14,703 bases of DNA from an uncultured Collinsella sp. (GTDB lineage Bacteria; Actinomycetota; Coriobacteriia; Coriobacteriales; Coriobacteriaceae), in the NCBI GenBank assembly GCA_900550195.1, contig URRB01000024.1:1-14703 (forward strand), read 5' to 3'. Below, piece by piece: positions 6,651-13,515 of the stretch; position 1 is the first letter of the stretch; each line of letters begins with the position of its first letter. The notes beneath the pieces were generated by a model. The model saw only the letters and a program-made list of their open reading frames with translations, made no database searches and was not told where the DNA came from. The translations under genes were made by a program, and so were the position numbers.

Positions 6651-6715
6651 AAACCGTCACAACATTCGATGAAAATCTCGAAAACGAGGAAAAACGTCGA
6701 ATGTTGTGACGGTTT
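6651..6715. repeat. 19-bp perfect hairpin in divergent gap
   Basis: AAACCGTCACAACATTCGA (6651-6669) pairs perfectly with 6697-6715 around a 27-nt loop. The loop carries a small hairpin, CTCG-AAAA-CGAG (6677-6688). Both genes point away from this spot, so no transcript in the window needs a terminator here. It is probably another dispersed palindrome, or an operator or insulator for the divergent pair. Confidence 0.7.
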
Positions 6716-6801
6716 TCGTGTCCGGCGCGGGTGAGCTTCGGTGCCGTCTGGGGGTATAAGACTAGCGAGTGTTTATTTGCGAGGCCTAAGGGGCGCCCCG
6801 T

Positions 6802-7671
6802 ATGGATATCGATAACTTTGAATGGTGGTATAGCGAGGGCGAGGCTCCGGACGAGGAGTGGGACGAGCCCGCGTCGCGTGACGTGTCGAGCGACGAGGAC
6901 GAGACCGGCAACGATGCCGATGTCGAGCCTGATGCCGCCTCCGATGCCGCCGAGCCCCTGACCTTTGAGCAGGCTTGGGCCCAAGCCGAGGCCGATGAGG
7001 CTAAGGCCGATGCCACGGCCACACTCGGTGAGCCGGCGGACATGTCCATCTCGCCGGCAAAGATCCCGCAGCCGCGTCACACCATCGACCCCGACAGCAC
7101 GGCATCCTTCAGCATTCTCGACGTGCCCGCGCAAGGCGCCCAGGCGCCTGCGCCCACACATCGCCCCGACCTGGCTCGTGAGGAAGACGCGGGCCGCCGT
7201 TCTCCGCTCGGCCCCATCCTCATCGCCTTCATGGCCGGCGTTATCGCCTGCTCGGCAATCGGTAGCGTTTGGAGCCATGTCGAGCAGCAGCGTCAAGACG
7301 CCGCCAAGGTCGAGATGTCTGTCGAGCAATCGCTCAGCCGCACGCGCTCGGTACATGTGTCGGTCGAGGTCAAGGACGGCGCGATGTGGGACACCGCGCG
7401 TGGCGACAGCCAAATGCTCATCCACATCGTGGGGCGTACGCTCAAAGGGCAGACGATTGACGAGTATCAATACGTCAATTCCGCTGGTGACGGCATCGAG
7501 CTCAAGCCCGGCGACTACGAGCTCACCGTCGACGAACCGCCCGTCGCCACCGACGGCACGCGCTTCCGCGCCTCAAAGCGCATGGTTCCCGTGAGCTTTA
7601 ACTCGCAGGCGCCCGATACGGTCGATAGCACTCCGCAGGGCGGGTTTGACCTTTACGCTATTGCTCAATAA
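6802..7671 (+). CDS. Acidic single-pass membrane protein, unknown function
   Basis: 289 residues, no family recognised. The first 50 residues are about one third Asp/Glu with little predicted structure. Low-complexity Ala/Asp/Pro sequence continues to about residue 133. One hydrophobic segment (LGPILIAFMAGVIACSAIGSVW, in two parts LGPILIAFMAGV and IACSAIGSVW, 136-157) follows an RR pair, so the acidic part is probably cytoplasmic. The C-terminal ~130 residues would be outside and include strand-like sequence (VHVSVEVKDG, LKPGDYELTVDEPPV) suggesting a beta-sandwich. There is no Walker, protease or lipobox motif. The ATG at 6802 follows AAGGGG at about 8 nt. A TATAAG at about 6755 may be its -10. 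The gene is divergent from the MFS exporter. Confidence 0.7.
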   Translation: MDIDNFEWWYSEGEAPDEEWDEPASRDVSSDEDETGNDADVEPDAASDAAEPLTFEQAWAQAEADEAKADATATLGEPADMSISPAKIPQPRHTIDPDSTASFSILDVPAQGAQAPAPTHRPDLAREEDAGRRSPLGPILIAFMAGVIACSAIGSVWSHVEQQRQDAAKVEMSVEQSLSRTRSVHVSVEVKDGAMWDTARGDSQMLIHIVGRTLKGQTIDEYQYVNSAGDGIELKPGDYELTVDEPPVATDGTRFRASKRMVPVSFNSQAPDTVDSTPQGGFDLYAIAQ

Positions 7672-7707
7672 CTGCGCCTGTCGCTCAACCCCGCCGCCAA
7701 GAGTGGG

Positions 7708-7730
7708 ACAATAGCCCTCGACACTATTGT
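7708..7730 (+). promoter_or_regulatory. Short inverted repeat ACAATAG/CTATTGT before lacX-like gene
   Basis: ACAATAG (7708-7714) and CTATTGT (7724-7730) flank a 9-nt spacer, in the 79-nt gap before the epimerase and 9 nt upstream of its GGAGG. It may be an operator or a small attenuating hairpin. Seven base pairs could also occur by chance. Confidence 0.3.
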
Positions 7731-7750
7731 TTACTTTTGGAGGAAGTAGC

Positions 7751-8644
7751 ATGTCTACCGTCACTACCATCAAGCGCGGCAGCCTCACCGCGGCCATCGA
7801 TTCCATGGGCGCTCAGCTCACGAGCCTTGCCCTCAACGGCAACGAGTATCTGTGGCAGGGCGACCCCGCCTTTTGGGGCAAGCATGCGCCCATCCTGTTC
7901 CCCATTGTGGGTTCGCTGCGCAACAACACGGCAGCGTCTGCGGCCGGCACCTGCGAGATGCCGCGCCACGGCCTCGCGCGCATCGTCGAGCACGAGCTGG
8001 TCGAGGTTTCGGAGGACGGCTCCTCGGTAACTTACGAGATCACCGATACGCCCGAGTCGCTCAAGGCCTTTCCGTTCCACTTTAAGCTCAACATGACCTA
8101 TGCCCTGACCGGCGACGCCACCCTCACGCAGACCTTTGCCGTCACCAATACCGGCGATGTGGACCTGCCGTTCTCGGTGGGCGGCCACCCCGCATTTAAC
8201 GTGCCCGCCCCCGGTGCCGAGGACGAGGCGTTCGAGGATTACGAGCTGGCGTTTACCGAGGCTTGGACGAACGAGGCTCCCATCATCACGCCCGACGGTC
8301 TTATGACGTTTGAGGGCAGCTATAAGGCTCCCGACAACTCGGACGTGCTGCCCATCACGCACCGCAGTTTCGATAACGATGCCATCATGTTCACCGATAC
8401 TCCGGGCTCCACGCTCACGCTGCGTGGCCGCAAGTCGGGCCACGGCGTCAAGATCGACTTTGAGGGCTTTAAGTACATTGGCGTGTGGTCTGCCGCCAAC
8501 GACGCTCCGTTTGTGGCGCTCGAGCCCTGGACCGGTCATACCACCATGGACACCGAGGACGATGTCTTTGAGCACAAGGTCAACACCATCACCCTGGCCC
8601 CGGGCGAGACGGACAAGCGCAGTTTTAGCGTTACCTTGCTCTAG
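7751..8644 (+). CDS. Aldose 1-epimerase family protein, LacX-like
   Basis: 297 residues, normal for the LacX-like branch of the galactose mutarotase superfamily, which interconverts alpha and beta anomers of hexoses in the cytoplasm. The N-terminus matches the branch closely: GAQLTSLALNGNEYLWQGDP, then FWGKHAPILFPIVGSLRNN. The expected histidines are present: PRHG at 71-74 (H73) and GGHPAFNVP (H146). A C-terminal Glu in FVALEPWTGH is the likely catalytic base. The ATG at 7751 follows GGAGGAAG (7739-7746). An earlier in-frame ATG at 7727 would place that ribosome site inside the gene and is rejected. The gene stands alone, with the flipped-core terminator after it. Physiological substrate is uncertain; no lac or gal genes are in the window. 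Confidence 0.88.
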   Translation: MSTVTTIKRGSLTAAIDSMGAQLTSLALNGNEYLWQGDPAFWGKHAPILFPIVGSLRNNTAASAAGTCEMPRHGLARIVEHELVEVSEDGSSVTYEITDTPESLKAFPFHFKLNMTYALTGDATLTQTFAVTNTGDVDLPFSVGGHPAFNVPAPGAEDEAFEDYELAFTEAWTNEAPIITPDGLMTFEGSYKAPDNSDVLPITHRSFDNDAIMFTDTPGSTLTLRGRKSGHGVKIDFEGFKYIGVWSAANDAPFVALEPWTGHTTMDTEDDVFEHKVNTITLAPGETDKRSFSVTLL

Positions 8645-8657
8645 AGGTTCCGCCGCT

Positions 8658-8769
8658 CGGTCGATGCTGCGCGTCGTCCAGAGCGACAAGTTGTCATTCA
8701 AAAGGCAAGGCATAGACCTTCTGGTCATGCCTTGCCTTTTTCATGCCACTTGTTCGCTCTGGACGTCGC
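8658..8769. repeat. Extended palindromic element with terminator core, copy 1
   Basis: Outer arms GCGTCGTCCAGAGCGACAAG (8671-8690) and CTTGTTCGCTCTGGACGTCGC (8749-8769) are near-complementary and enclose the terminator hairpin. About 57 nt of the left side (8658-8713) is nearly repeated at 14612-14667, after prfA. Only the core between the GGCAAGGCAT arms is reversed between the two copies. Confidence 0.65.
8700..8741 (+). terminator. Rho-independent terminator after lacX-like gene
   Basis: AAAAGGCAAGGCAT (8700-8713) pairs with ATGCCTTGCCTTTT (8727-8740). Inside, GACC (8715-8718) pairs with GGTC (8723-8726) around TTCT, with A8714 bulged. The run of five T (8737-8741) makes it a good rightward terminator. 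The leading AAAA would serve weakly leftward. It ends the epimerase transcript and separates it from the ABC operon. Confidence 0.85.
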
Positions 8770-8778
8770 TCGCCGGCA

Positions 8779-8808
8779 TTGCCAAAACATCGGCGTCCCC
8801 AATGACTA
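8779..8808. repeat. Internally deleted copy of the 55-204 element
   Basis: TTGCCAAAACATCGGCGT matches 55-72 at 17 of 18 positions. The overlapping CGTCCCCAATGACTA (8794-8808) matches 190-204 exactly. The roughly 120 nt between these words in the first copy is absent here. It lies between the epimerase terminator and the ABC operon. Confidence 0.5.
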
Positions 8809-8907
8809 CCGCGTGTCTATTAATTTTTCGAGCTTGTGCTGCGCTGCTAGTTGCTGGCGTATATCCTGTTAAGTCGTCAGCATACGATTCAACAGGGAAG
8901 GCAGATT

Positions 8908-9834
8908 ATGCATTCTCCCCATCAACGCGACGCGCATCCACAGCCGGTGTGCAGCCGTCGTATCTTCTTAGGCAGTGCGTTTGCTGCGAGCGCTACCGTC
9001 GTCGCCGGCGCGCTTGCCGGCTGCCAGCGTCCGTCCACGCTGGAAGTTGTTCAGCCTACGACGGGTGGCGGTCGCGACGATCTGTCCGATTCCGTGATCG
9101 GCAAGGACAAGATCCGCATTGGCATGGAGGCTGCCTACGCCCCGTACAACTGGCAGGTTTCCGAGGCCAGCGAGTTCACCATTCCCATCGATAACGTGCA
9201 GGGCGCCTATGCCGACGGCTACGATGTACAGATCGCCAAGGTCGTCTGCAAGGCCCTCGGTGGCGAGCCCGTTGCCGTCAAGCAGAGCTTTTCGGGCCTT
9301 ATCGATTCGCTCAACAACGGCCAAATCGACCTCATCATCGCCGGCATGAGCGCCACGCCCGAGCGCGAAGAGTCGGTCGGCTTCTCCGACCCGTACTTCA
9401 TTGGCTACTTTGGCCTATTCGTAAAAGAGGGCTCGCCCTACCAAAACGCCACCAAGCTTAGCGACTTTAGCGGTGCCACGGTGCTCGGCCAAAAGGACAC
9501 CATGCTCGACACCGTCATCGACGAGATCCCGGGCGTTGTGCACAAAAACCCGGTCGACTCCGTCCCCACGGTGTTCTCGAACCTGCTGCAGGGCACCTGC
9601 GACGCCGTGACCTACAACACCGAGAACGAGAAGGGCTATATGGCTCAAAACCCGGGCATCGTTCCCATTCATTTTGCCGAAGGCGAGGGCTTTAAGCAGG
9701 AGGTCGCGGCAAACGTCGGCTGCCGCAAGGGCTCGGACAAACTGCTTAAGCTCATCGACAAGACACTCAAGGGCATTAGCCAAGAGGAGCGCGACCAAAT
9801 GTGGGACGCGTGCCTCGACCGTCAGCCGGCATAG
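8908..9834 (+). CDS. Amino-acid ABC transporter substrate-binding lipoprotein (Tat-type signal)
   Basis: 308 residues, SBP_bac_3 type. It captures a polar amino acid outside the membrane and delivers it to the permease encoded next. The N-terminus has a twin-arginine motif SRRIFLG (16-22), a hydrophobic stretch and a lipobox LAGC (36-39), so C39 should be lipidated after Tat export. The mature domain has IRIGMEAAYAPYNW near the start and IIAGMSATPEREESVGFSDPYF, whose Thr-Pro-Glu-Arg region normally contacts the ligand carboxylate. The ATG at 8908 follows GGGAAGG at 6 nt. An in-frame start at 8851 lacks a ribosome site and would bury the signal sequence. The stop TAG overlaps the next gene's GGGAGG. 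Ligand identity (Arg/Lys, Gln or other) is not determinable. Confidence 0.9.
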   Translation: MHSPHQRDAHPQPVCSRRIFLGSAFAASATVVAGALAGCQRPSTLEVVQPTTGGGRDDLSDSVIGKDKIRIGMEAAYAPYNWQVSEASEFTIPIDNVQGAYADGYDVQIAKVVCKALGGEPVAVKQSFSGLIDSLNNGQIDLIIAGMSATPEREESVGFSDPYFIGYFGLFVKEGSPYQNATKLSDFSGATVLGQKDTMLDTVIDEIPGVVHKNPVDSVPTVFSNLLQGTCDAVTYNTENEKGYMAQNPGIVPIHFAEGEGFKQEVAANVGCRKGSDKLLKLIDKTLKGISQEERDQMWDACLDRQPA

Positions 9835-9843
9835 GGAGGCAGC

Positions 9844-10992
9844 ATGAAAACCGTCAATCGCCTGGCCTCCTTTATTAAGGCCGACCACCGTTATGTATAC
9901 CTGGGCACGAGCGTTATCGCGGCGCTCGGCCTGGCGTTTAGCCAGCGCAACCCCACGCCGCTGAGCTTCTTGGCCCCCACCGGTATCTTCCAGGATTGCC
10001 TTTGGGCGATTCTTTGGGCCTGGATTGTCGTGTCGGCGGCGGCGCTGGTCACCAAGCTTATGCACTGGAGCGACTATCGCGTAAAGTCGCCGTTCGCCTC
10101 CGAGCGTTTCCGCCGCGGCGCGCGCCTGGGTAGCTATGTTGTGGTCGCCATCGCAGCGATCTTTTTCGTGGACCGCTGCATCATGTCGTTTATCGACCTG
10201 GTGCAGGTGAGCATTGTCTCGGATTCCAACCCCAGCGACTTTTTGTCGAGCCTGGTCTACATGACCTACAAGAGCGGCGACTTCTTCATCCGCGGCATCG
10301 AGATCACCATCGCGCTTGCCACCTTCGGCACCGTCATCGCATTCTTCCTGGCGCTGCTCTTTGTGTTCCTGCGTATTCAGACCTTCGACCGCGTGGACAA
10401 CGACCTGGTGCGCTTCTTTAAGAGTATCGGCCGCGGCTTTGCGACCATCTATTCCACCATCGTGCGCGGTACGCCCATGATGGTCCAGGGCCTGCTCATC
10501 TATTACGCGGGCTTCACCGTTTTGCGCGGCATGGGCTTCGAGACCGCCCAGGCCAACCAGATCTGGAGTACCTTCACCGCCGGCCTCGTCACCATCTCGC
10601 TCAACTCCACCGCCTACATGATGGAGGTCCTGCGCGGCGGCATCGAGTCCATCGATTCCGGCCAAGCCGAGGCGGCGCGATCGCTGGGCCTGTCGCAGTG
10701 GCAGGCCATGCGCAAAGTCGTGTTCCCCCAGGGCATTAAAAATGCGATTCCGGCGCTCACCAACGAGCTCATCATCAACATCAAGGATTCGTCGGTGCTC
10801 TCGGTCATCGGCGTGTTCGACCTTATGTACGCTACTACCACGGTCGCCGGCGTGTACTACCGCCAGATGGAGGTCTACTGCGTGGCGCTCGTGGTCTACC
10901 TGATCCTGACGCTCGTGGCGAGCCGCCTGCTCGAAGCCTTTGGCAAAAAGCTCGGTGCCGAGGCTCCGGCCACGCTGCCCAGCTCTAACTAG
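9844..10992 (+). CDS. Amino-acid ABC transporter permease, N-terminally extended
   Basis: 382 residues against about 215-250 for a plain HisM/GlnP-type permease. The extra ~140 N-terminal residues contain three likely membrane segments (about 19-36, 52-70 and 95-113). The usual domain follows, starting near FFIRGIEITIALATFGTV, with VRGTPMMVQGLLIYY and the ATPase-docking EAA loop beginning EAARSLG (276-282) and running to KVVFPQGIKNAIPAL. It forms the membrane channel with the adjacent ATPase, probably as a homodimer since there is one permease gene. The ATG at 9844 has GGGAGG at about 5 nt and lies 9 nt after the binding-protein stop, so coupling is likely. The role of the extension is unknown. 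Confidence 0.9.
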   Translation: MKTVNRLASFIKADHRYVYLGTSVIAALGLAFSQRNPTPLSFLAPTGIFQDCLWAILWAWIVVSAAALVTKLMHWSDYRVKSPFASERFRRGARLGSYVVVAIAAIFFVDRCIMSFIDLVQVSIVSDSNPSDFLSSLVYMTYKSGDFFIRGIEITIALATFGTVIAFFLALLFVFLRIQTFDRVDNDLVRFFKSIGRGFATIYSTIVRGTPMMVQGLLIYYAGFTVLRGMGFETAQANQIWSTFTAGLVTISLNSTAYMMEVLRGGIESIDSGQAEAARSLGLSQWQAMRKVVFPQGIKNAIPALTNELIINIKDSSVLSVIGVFDLMYATTTVAGVYYRQMEVYCVALVVYLILTLVASRLLEAFGKKLGAEAPATLPSSN

Positions 10993-11014
10993 GCTTAAGA
11001 CGAGGAGAATCATC

Positions 11015-11800
11015 ATGGCAGATACCGCCACTACCGGCGTTGCGGCCGCCGCACAGACCAATGAGCCGCTCATCCGCGTCGAGGGCCTGCGCAAGAGCTT
11101 CGGCTCGCTCGAGGTACTCAAGGGCATCGACCTGTCCGTTAACCCCGGCGAGGTCGTCACCATTATCGGCGCCTCGGGCTCGGGCAAGTCGACCTTCCTG
11201 CGCTGCCTCAATCTGCTCGAGACCCCGGACGCGGGCCACATCTGGTTCCACGGCCAGGACCTTACGGCCGAGCGCTGCAATATCAATAAACTCCGCGAGG
11301 ACATCGGCATGGTGTTCCAGGGCTTTAACTTGTTCAACAACATGGATGTGCTCGACAACTGCACGCTCGCGCCCGTCACGCTCAAAAAGATGAGCAAGGC
11401 CGAGGCCGAGAAGGTCGCGATGGAGCACCTGACCAGCGTGGGACTCGAGAAGTTCGCGCACGCCGCCGTGGGCCGCCTGTCCGGTGGTCAAAAACAGCGC
11501 GTGGCCATCGCTCGTGCCCTGTGCATGAATCCGCAGATCATGCTGTTCGACGAGCCGACCTCCGCGCTCGACCCCGAGATCGTGGGAGAAGTGCTCGAGG
11601 TCATGCGCAAGCTCGCTGCCGCAGGCATGACCATGGTCGTCGTCACGCACGAGATGGCTTTTGCCCGCACGGTGTCCGACCGCGTGGTCTTTATGGACAA
11701 GGGCGTGGTGCTCGAGGACGCCGCGCCGGCCGAGCTCTTCGGCAACCCCAAGCACCAGCGCACTCGCGAGTTCCTCTCGCGTTATCTCGAGGACAAATAA
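11015..11800 (+). CDS. Amino-acid ABC transporter ATP-binding protein
   Basis: 261 residues, GlnQ/HisP-type. It hydrolyses ATP on the cytoplasmic face to drive import through the preceding permease. All motifs are intact: Walker A GASGSGKST (52-60), Q-loop in VFQGFNLF, signature LSGGQ (155-159), Walker B IMLFDE (D179, E180 catalytic), and switch His in VVTHEM (H212). The first ~17 residues (Ala/Thr-rich) precede the fold and look disordered. The ATG at 11015 follows GAGGAG, 22 nt after the permease stop. An upstream in-frame start at 10940 would overlap the permease gene and is rejected. Confidence 0.95.
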   Translation: MADTATTGVAAAAQTNEPLIRVEGLRKSFGSLEVLKGIDLSVNPGEVVTIIGASGSGKSTFLRCLNLLETPDAGHIWFHGQDLTAERCNINKLREDIGMVFQGFNLFNNMDVLDNCTLAPVTLKKMSKAEAEKVAMEHLTSVGLEKFAHAAVGRLSGGQKQRVAIARALCMNPQIMLFDEPTSALDPEIVGEVLEVMRKLAAAGMTMVVVTHEMAFARTVSDRVVFMDKGVVLEDAAPAELFGNPKHQRTREFLSRYLEDK

Positions 11801-11823
11801 CCGACCGCAAACGCTTATGTGGC

Positions 11824-11848
11824 AGGGCCGCTCCGGTGGGGCGGCCCT
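11824..11848 (+). terminator. GC-rich hairpin between ABC ATPase and M20 gene
   Basis: AGGGCCGC (11824-11831) pairs with GCGGCCCT (11841-11848) around a 9-nt loop. No T-run follows (CGTCATCAC), so full intrinsic termination is doubtful. It may lower read-through into the peptidase or protect the upstream mRNA 3' end. Confidence 0.4.
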
Positions 11849-11872
11849 CGTCATCACAATCGAAAGGATGTC

Positions 11873-13288
11873 ATGGCCGAGGTTTGGCGCTTCTTTGCGC
11901 ATGAGGATGATTTTGCCGATATAGACGAGGCTGGCGCGTGCGAGCGCTTGGGTCGCGTGCTGTCGTTTCCGACCATCTCGAGTATGGATGCCGAGGCGGT
12001 GGACTGGCAGCCGTTCGACGACCTGCGCGCGTATATGCAGCAGGCTTGGCCGCACGTATTTACGGCGGGTAAGGTCGAGCTTATCGACCATTCGCTATTG
12101 GTGACGCTTGGCGGTTCCGACCCTGCCCTCAAGCCCATTATGCTCATGGGCCACATGGACGTGGTTCCCGTGGTACCCGGCACCGAGGCTGACTGGACGC
12201 ATGCCCCCTTTAGCGGACATGTGGACGACACCTACATTTGGGGTCGCGGCGCCATCGATATGAAAGACCAGGTCGCAGGCATTCTCGAGGCGGTTGAGTA
12301 TGCGCTCGCGCACGGCTGGGAGCACAAGCGTACCCTGCTGCTCGCCTTTGGCCAGGACGAGGAAACCACGCAGTACGGCGCGGGGGCGATCGGTCGTGTG
12401 CTCGAGGAGCGTGGCGTTGAACTTGAATATCTGATCGACGAGGGTGACTACCGTATTGTTTCGGCTGCCGAGTATGGCGCGGGCGAGGGCTGGCTTATGC
12501 ATGCCGACCTCGCGGAGAAGGGCTACGCCGATATCGTACTCAAGACGAAGAGTGAGGGCGGGCATTCGTCCAACCCCTACGGCGGCACATCGCTCGAGGT
12601 GCTCAGCCGTGCCATCACCGCAATCTGCGATATCGAGTGGCCGACGCGCATGACCGACTTGCTTGCCGCCCAGCTTGTCGAGTTGGGGCTCTACACGGCC
12701 GACGAGATTGCCTCCAACAAGGACACCATCGTGCGCGAGTGCCTCGCCAGCAAGAAGCTCTACCCGCTCGTGACGACCACCTGCGCGCCCACGCAGATCG
12801 AGGGCGGCAGTACCGGCGCCAACGTAATGCCGCAGGATATGTGGGCTAATATCAACTTCCGCATGCTCGAGGGCACGAGCGTGGCCGACGTTGTGGCGCG
12901 CTGCCGTGATGCGGTTGCCGGGGCGGACCTTGCCGGTCGTGTCGAAGTGGAGCTGGGTCCCGGCAGCTCCGAACCCTCGCCGTCCCCGCGCATCGGTGGT
13001 CCCGGTCTCGAGGTGGTTCGCTCCATCGCCGCCTGCTATTTCCGTGATCCAAAGGGGACGGAGGAAAACGGATCATTCGAGCCAGTGGCAATTGTGCCCT
13101 CGACCGTGATCGGCGCGACCGACGCTGCCAACTACCAGCGCATTTGCTCCGAGTGCATTCGCTTCTCGGCCTTTGTGGTAGACGATGACGAGTGCGACCG
13201 CGGCGTCCACGGCACCAACGAGCGCATCACCCGCCGCGCCTACCTCCAGGGCGTGCGCTTCCTCATCGCCCTGCTCCACACGCTCTAG
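11873..13288 (+). CDS. M20 family metallopeptidase (carboxypeptidase S-like)
   Basis: 471 residues. A two-zinc amidohydrolase expected to cleave a peptide or N-acyl amino acid in the cytoplasm; no signal peptide is present. Metal and catalytic residues are in family order: H94 and D96 in MGHMDVVP, D129 in IDMKD, E163-E164 in GQDEET, D189 in LIDEGD and H446 in VHGTNE. The dimerisation domain sits in the middle (about 215-360), including GGHSSNPYGGTS. Length and the GQDEE/IDEGD motifs point to the carboxypeptidase S/PM20D1 branch rather than DapE or PepT. The ATG at 11873 follows GAAAGGA closely; a start at 11819 would read through the GC hairpin and is rejected. Lying 72 nt after the amino-acid transporter, it may process imported substrates. 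Confidence 0.88.
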   Translation: MAEVWRFFAHEDDFADIDEAGACERLGRVLSFPTISSMDAEAVDWQPFDDLRAYMQQAWPHVFTAGKVELIDHSLLVTLGGSDPALKPIMLMGHMDVVPVVPGTEADWTHAPFSGHVDDTYIWGRGAIDMKDQVAGILEAVEYALAHGWEHKRTLLLAFGQDEETTQYGAGAIGRVLEERGVELEYLIDEGDYRIVSAAEYGAGEGWLMHADLAEKGYADIVLKTKSEGGHSSNPYGGTSLEVLSRAITAICDIEWPTRMTDLLAAQLVELGLYTADEIASNKDTIVRECLASKKLYPLVTTTCAPTQIEGGSTGANVMPQDMWANINFRMLEGTSVADVVARCRDAVAGADLAGRVEVELGPGSSEPSPSPRIGGPGLEVVRSIAACYFRDPKGTEENGSFEPVAIVPSTVIGATDAANYQRICSECIRFSAFVVDDDECDRGVHGTNERITRRAYLQGVRFLIALLHTL

Positions 13289-13321
13289 AATCTGACAAAG
13301 GGACTGTCCCTTTGTCAGATT
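13289..13321. repeat. TGTGAC-type palindromic repeat, copy 4 (variant, reversed)
   Basis: Left arm AATCTGACAAAGGGA (13289-13303), loop CTG (13304-13306), right arm TCCCTTTGTCAGATT (13307-13321). All 15 bp are perfect. The usual TGTGAC is TCTGAC here and the far arm carries the matching change. The loop CTG is the complement of CAG in the other copies, so this copy is reversed. It begins directly after the peptidase stop codon. Confidence 0.85.
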
Positions 13322-13408
13322 CCGTGCGGGTTATATGCAGGTCTGTCTGCGCACGCTATCATATGTGGGTTAGACGCAACTATGTACCCCATACGCGAAG
13401 GGATGCGC

Positions 13409-13435
13409 ATGTATCTGAAGATCGACATGTTCTAG
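13409..13435 (+). CDS. Candidate 8-codon leader ORF (MYLKIDMF) upstream of prfA
   Basis: ATG at 13409 reads MYLKIDMF and stops at UAG (13433-13435). GAAGGG (13397-13402) is spaced 6 nt from the ATG, a better ribosome site than many real genes have. An in-frame ATG at 13403 would give MRMYLKIDMF but overlaps that site's spacing. A TATCAT at 13357-13362 could be the -10 of the leader transcript. After the UAG the frame stays open for 22 codons, to a UAA at 13502-13504 that overlaps the prfA ribosome site. Possible role: a leader that senses release-factor-1 activity. The ORF is very short and could be chance. Confidence 0.35.
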   Translation: MYLKIDMF

Positions 13436-13515
13436 CAAGGCTTACCCCCGCAGCGGCGCCCCGCGCCCCATCAATTCTGCCGATTTTCACCTTCATGCAT
13501 ATAAAGGAGTCCGTC

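Noticed and set aside
7724..8728. 334-codon minus-strand open frame over the lacX-like gene
   Set aside because: Antisense to a well-matched epimerase; it starts inside the terminator hairpin and has no family signal.
8310..9194. 294-codon plus-strand open frame bridging the epimerase and the binding protein
   Set aside because: It runs out of frame through two real genes and straight through a strong terminator.
9415..11397. 660-codon open frame on the minus strand across the ABC genes
   Set aside because: It is exactly antisense to three genes with intact motifs and good ribosome sites. Its product is rich in His, Arg, Glu and Val, as expected from reading high-GC codons backwards, and it has no recognisable domain.
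10985..12091. 368-codon minus-strand open frame over the ABC ATPase and peptidase start
   Set aside because: Antisense to intact genes, no recognised motif; another artefact of the codon bias.
13441..13515. Riboswitch or T-box in the prfA leader
   Set aside because: Only a 4-bp GCGG/CCGC stem and no conserved aptamer features are visible; the short leader ORF is the only credible element.
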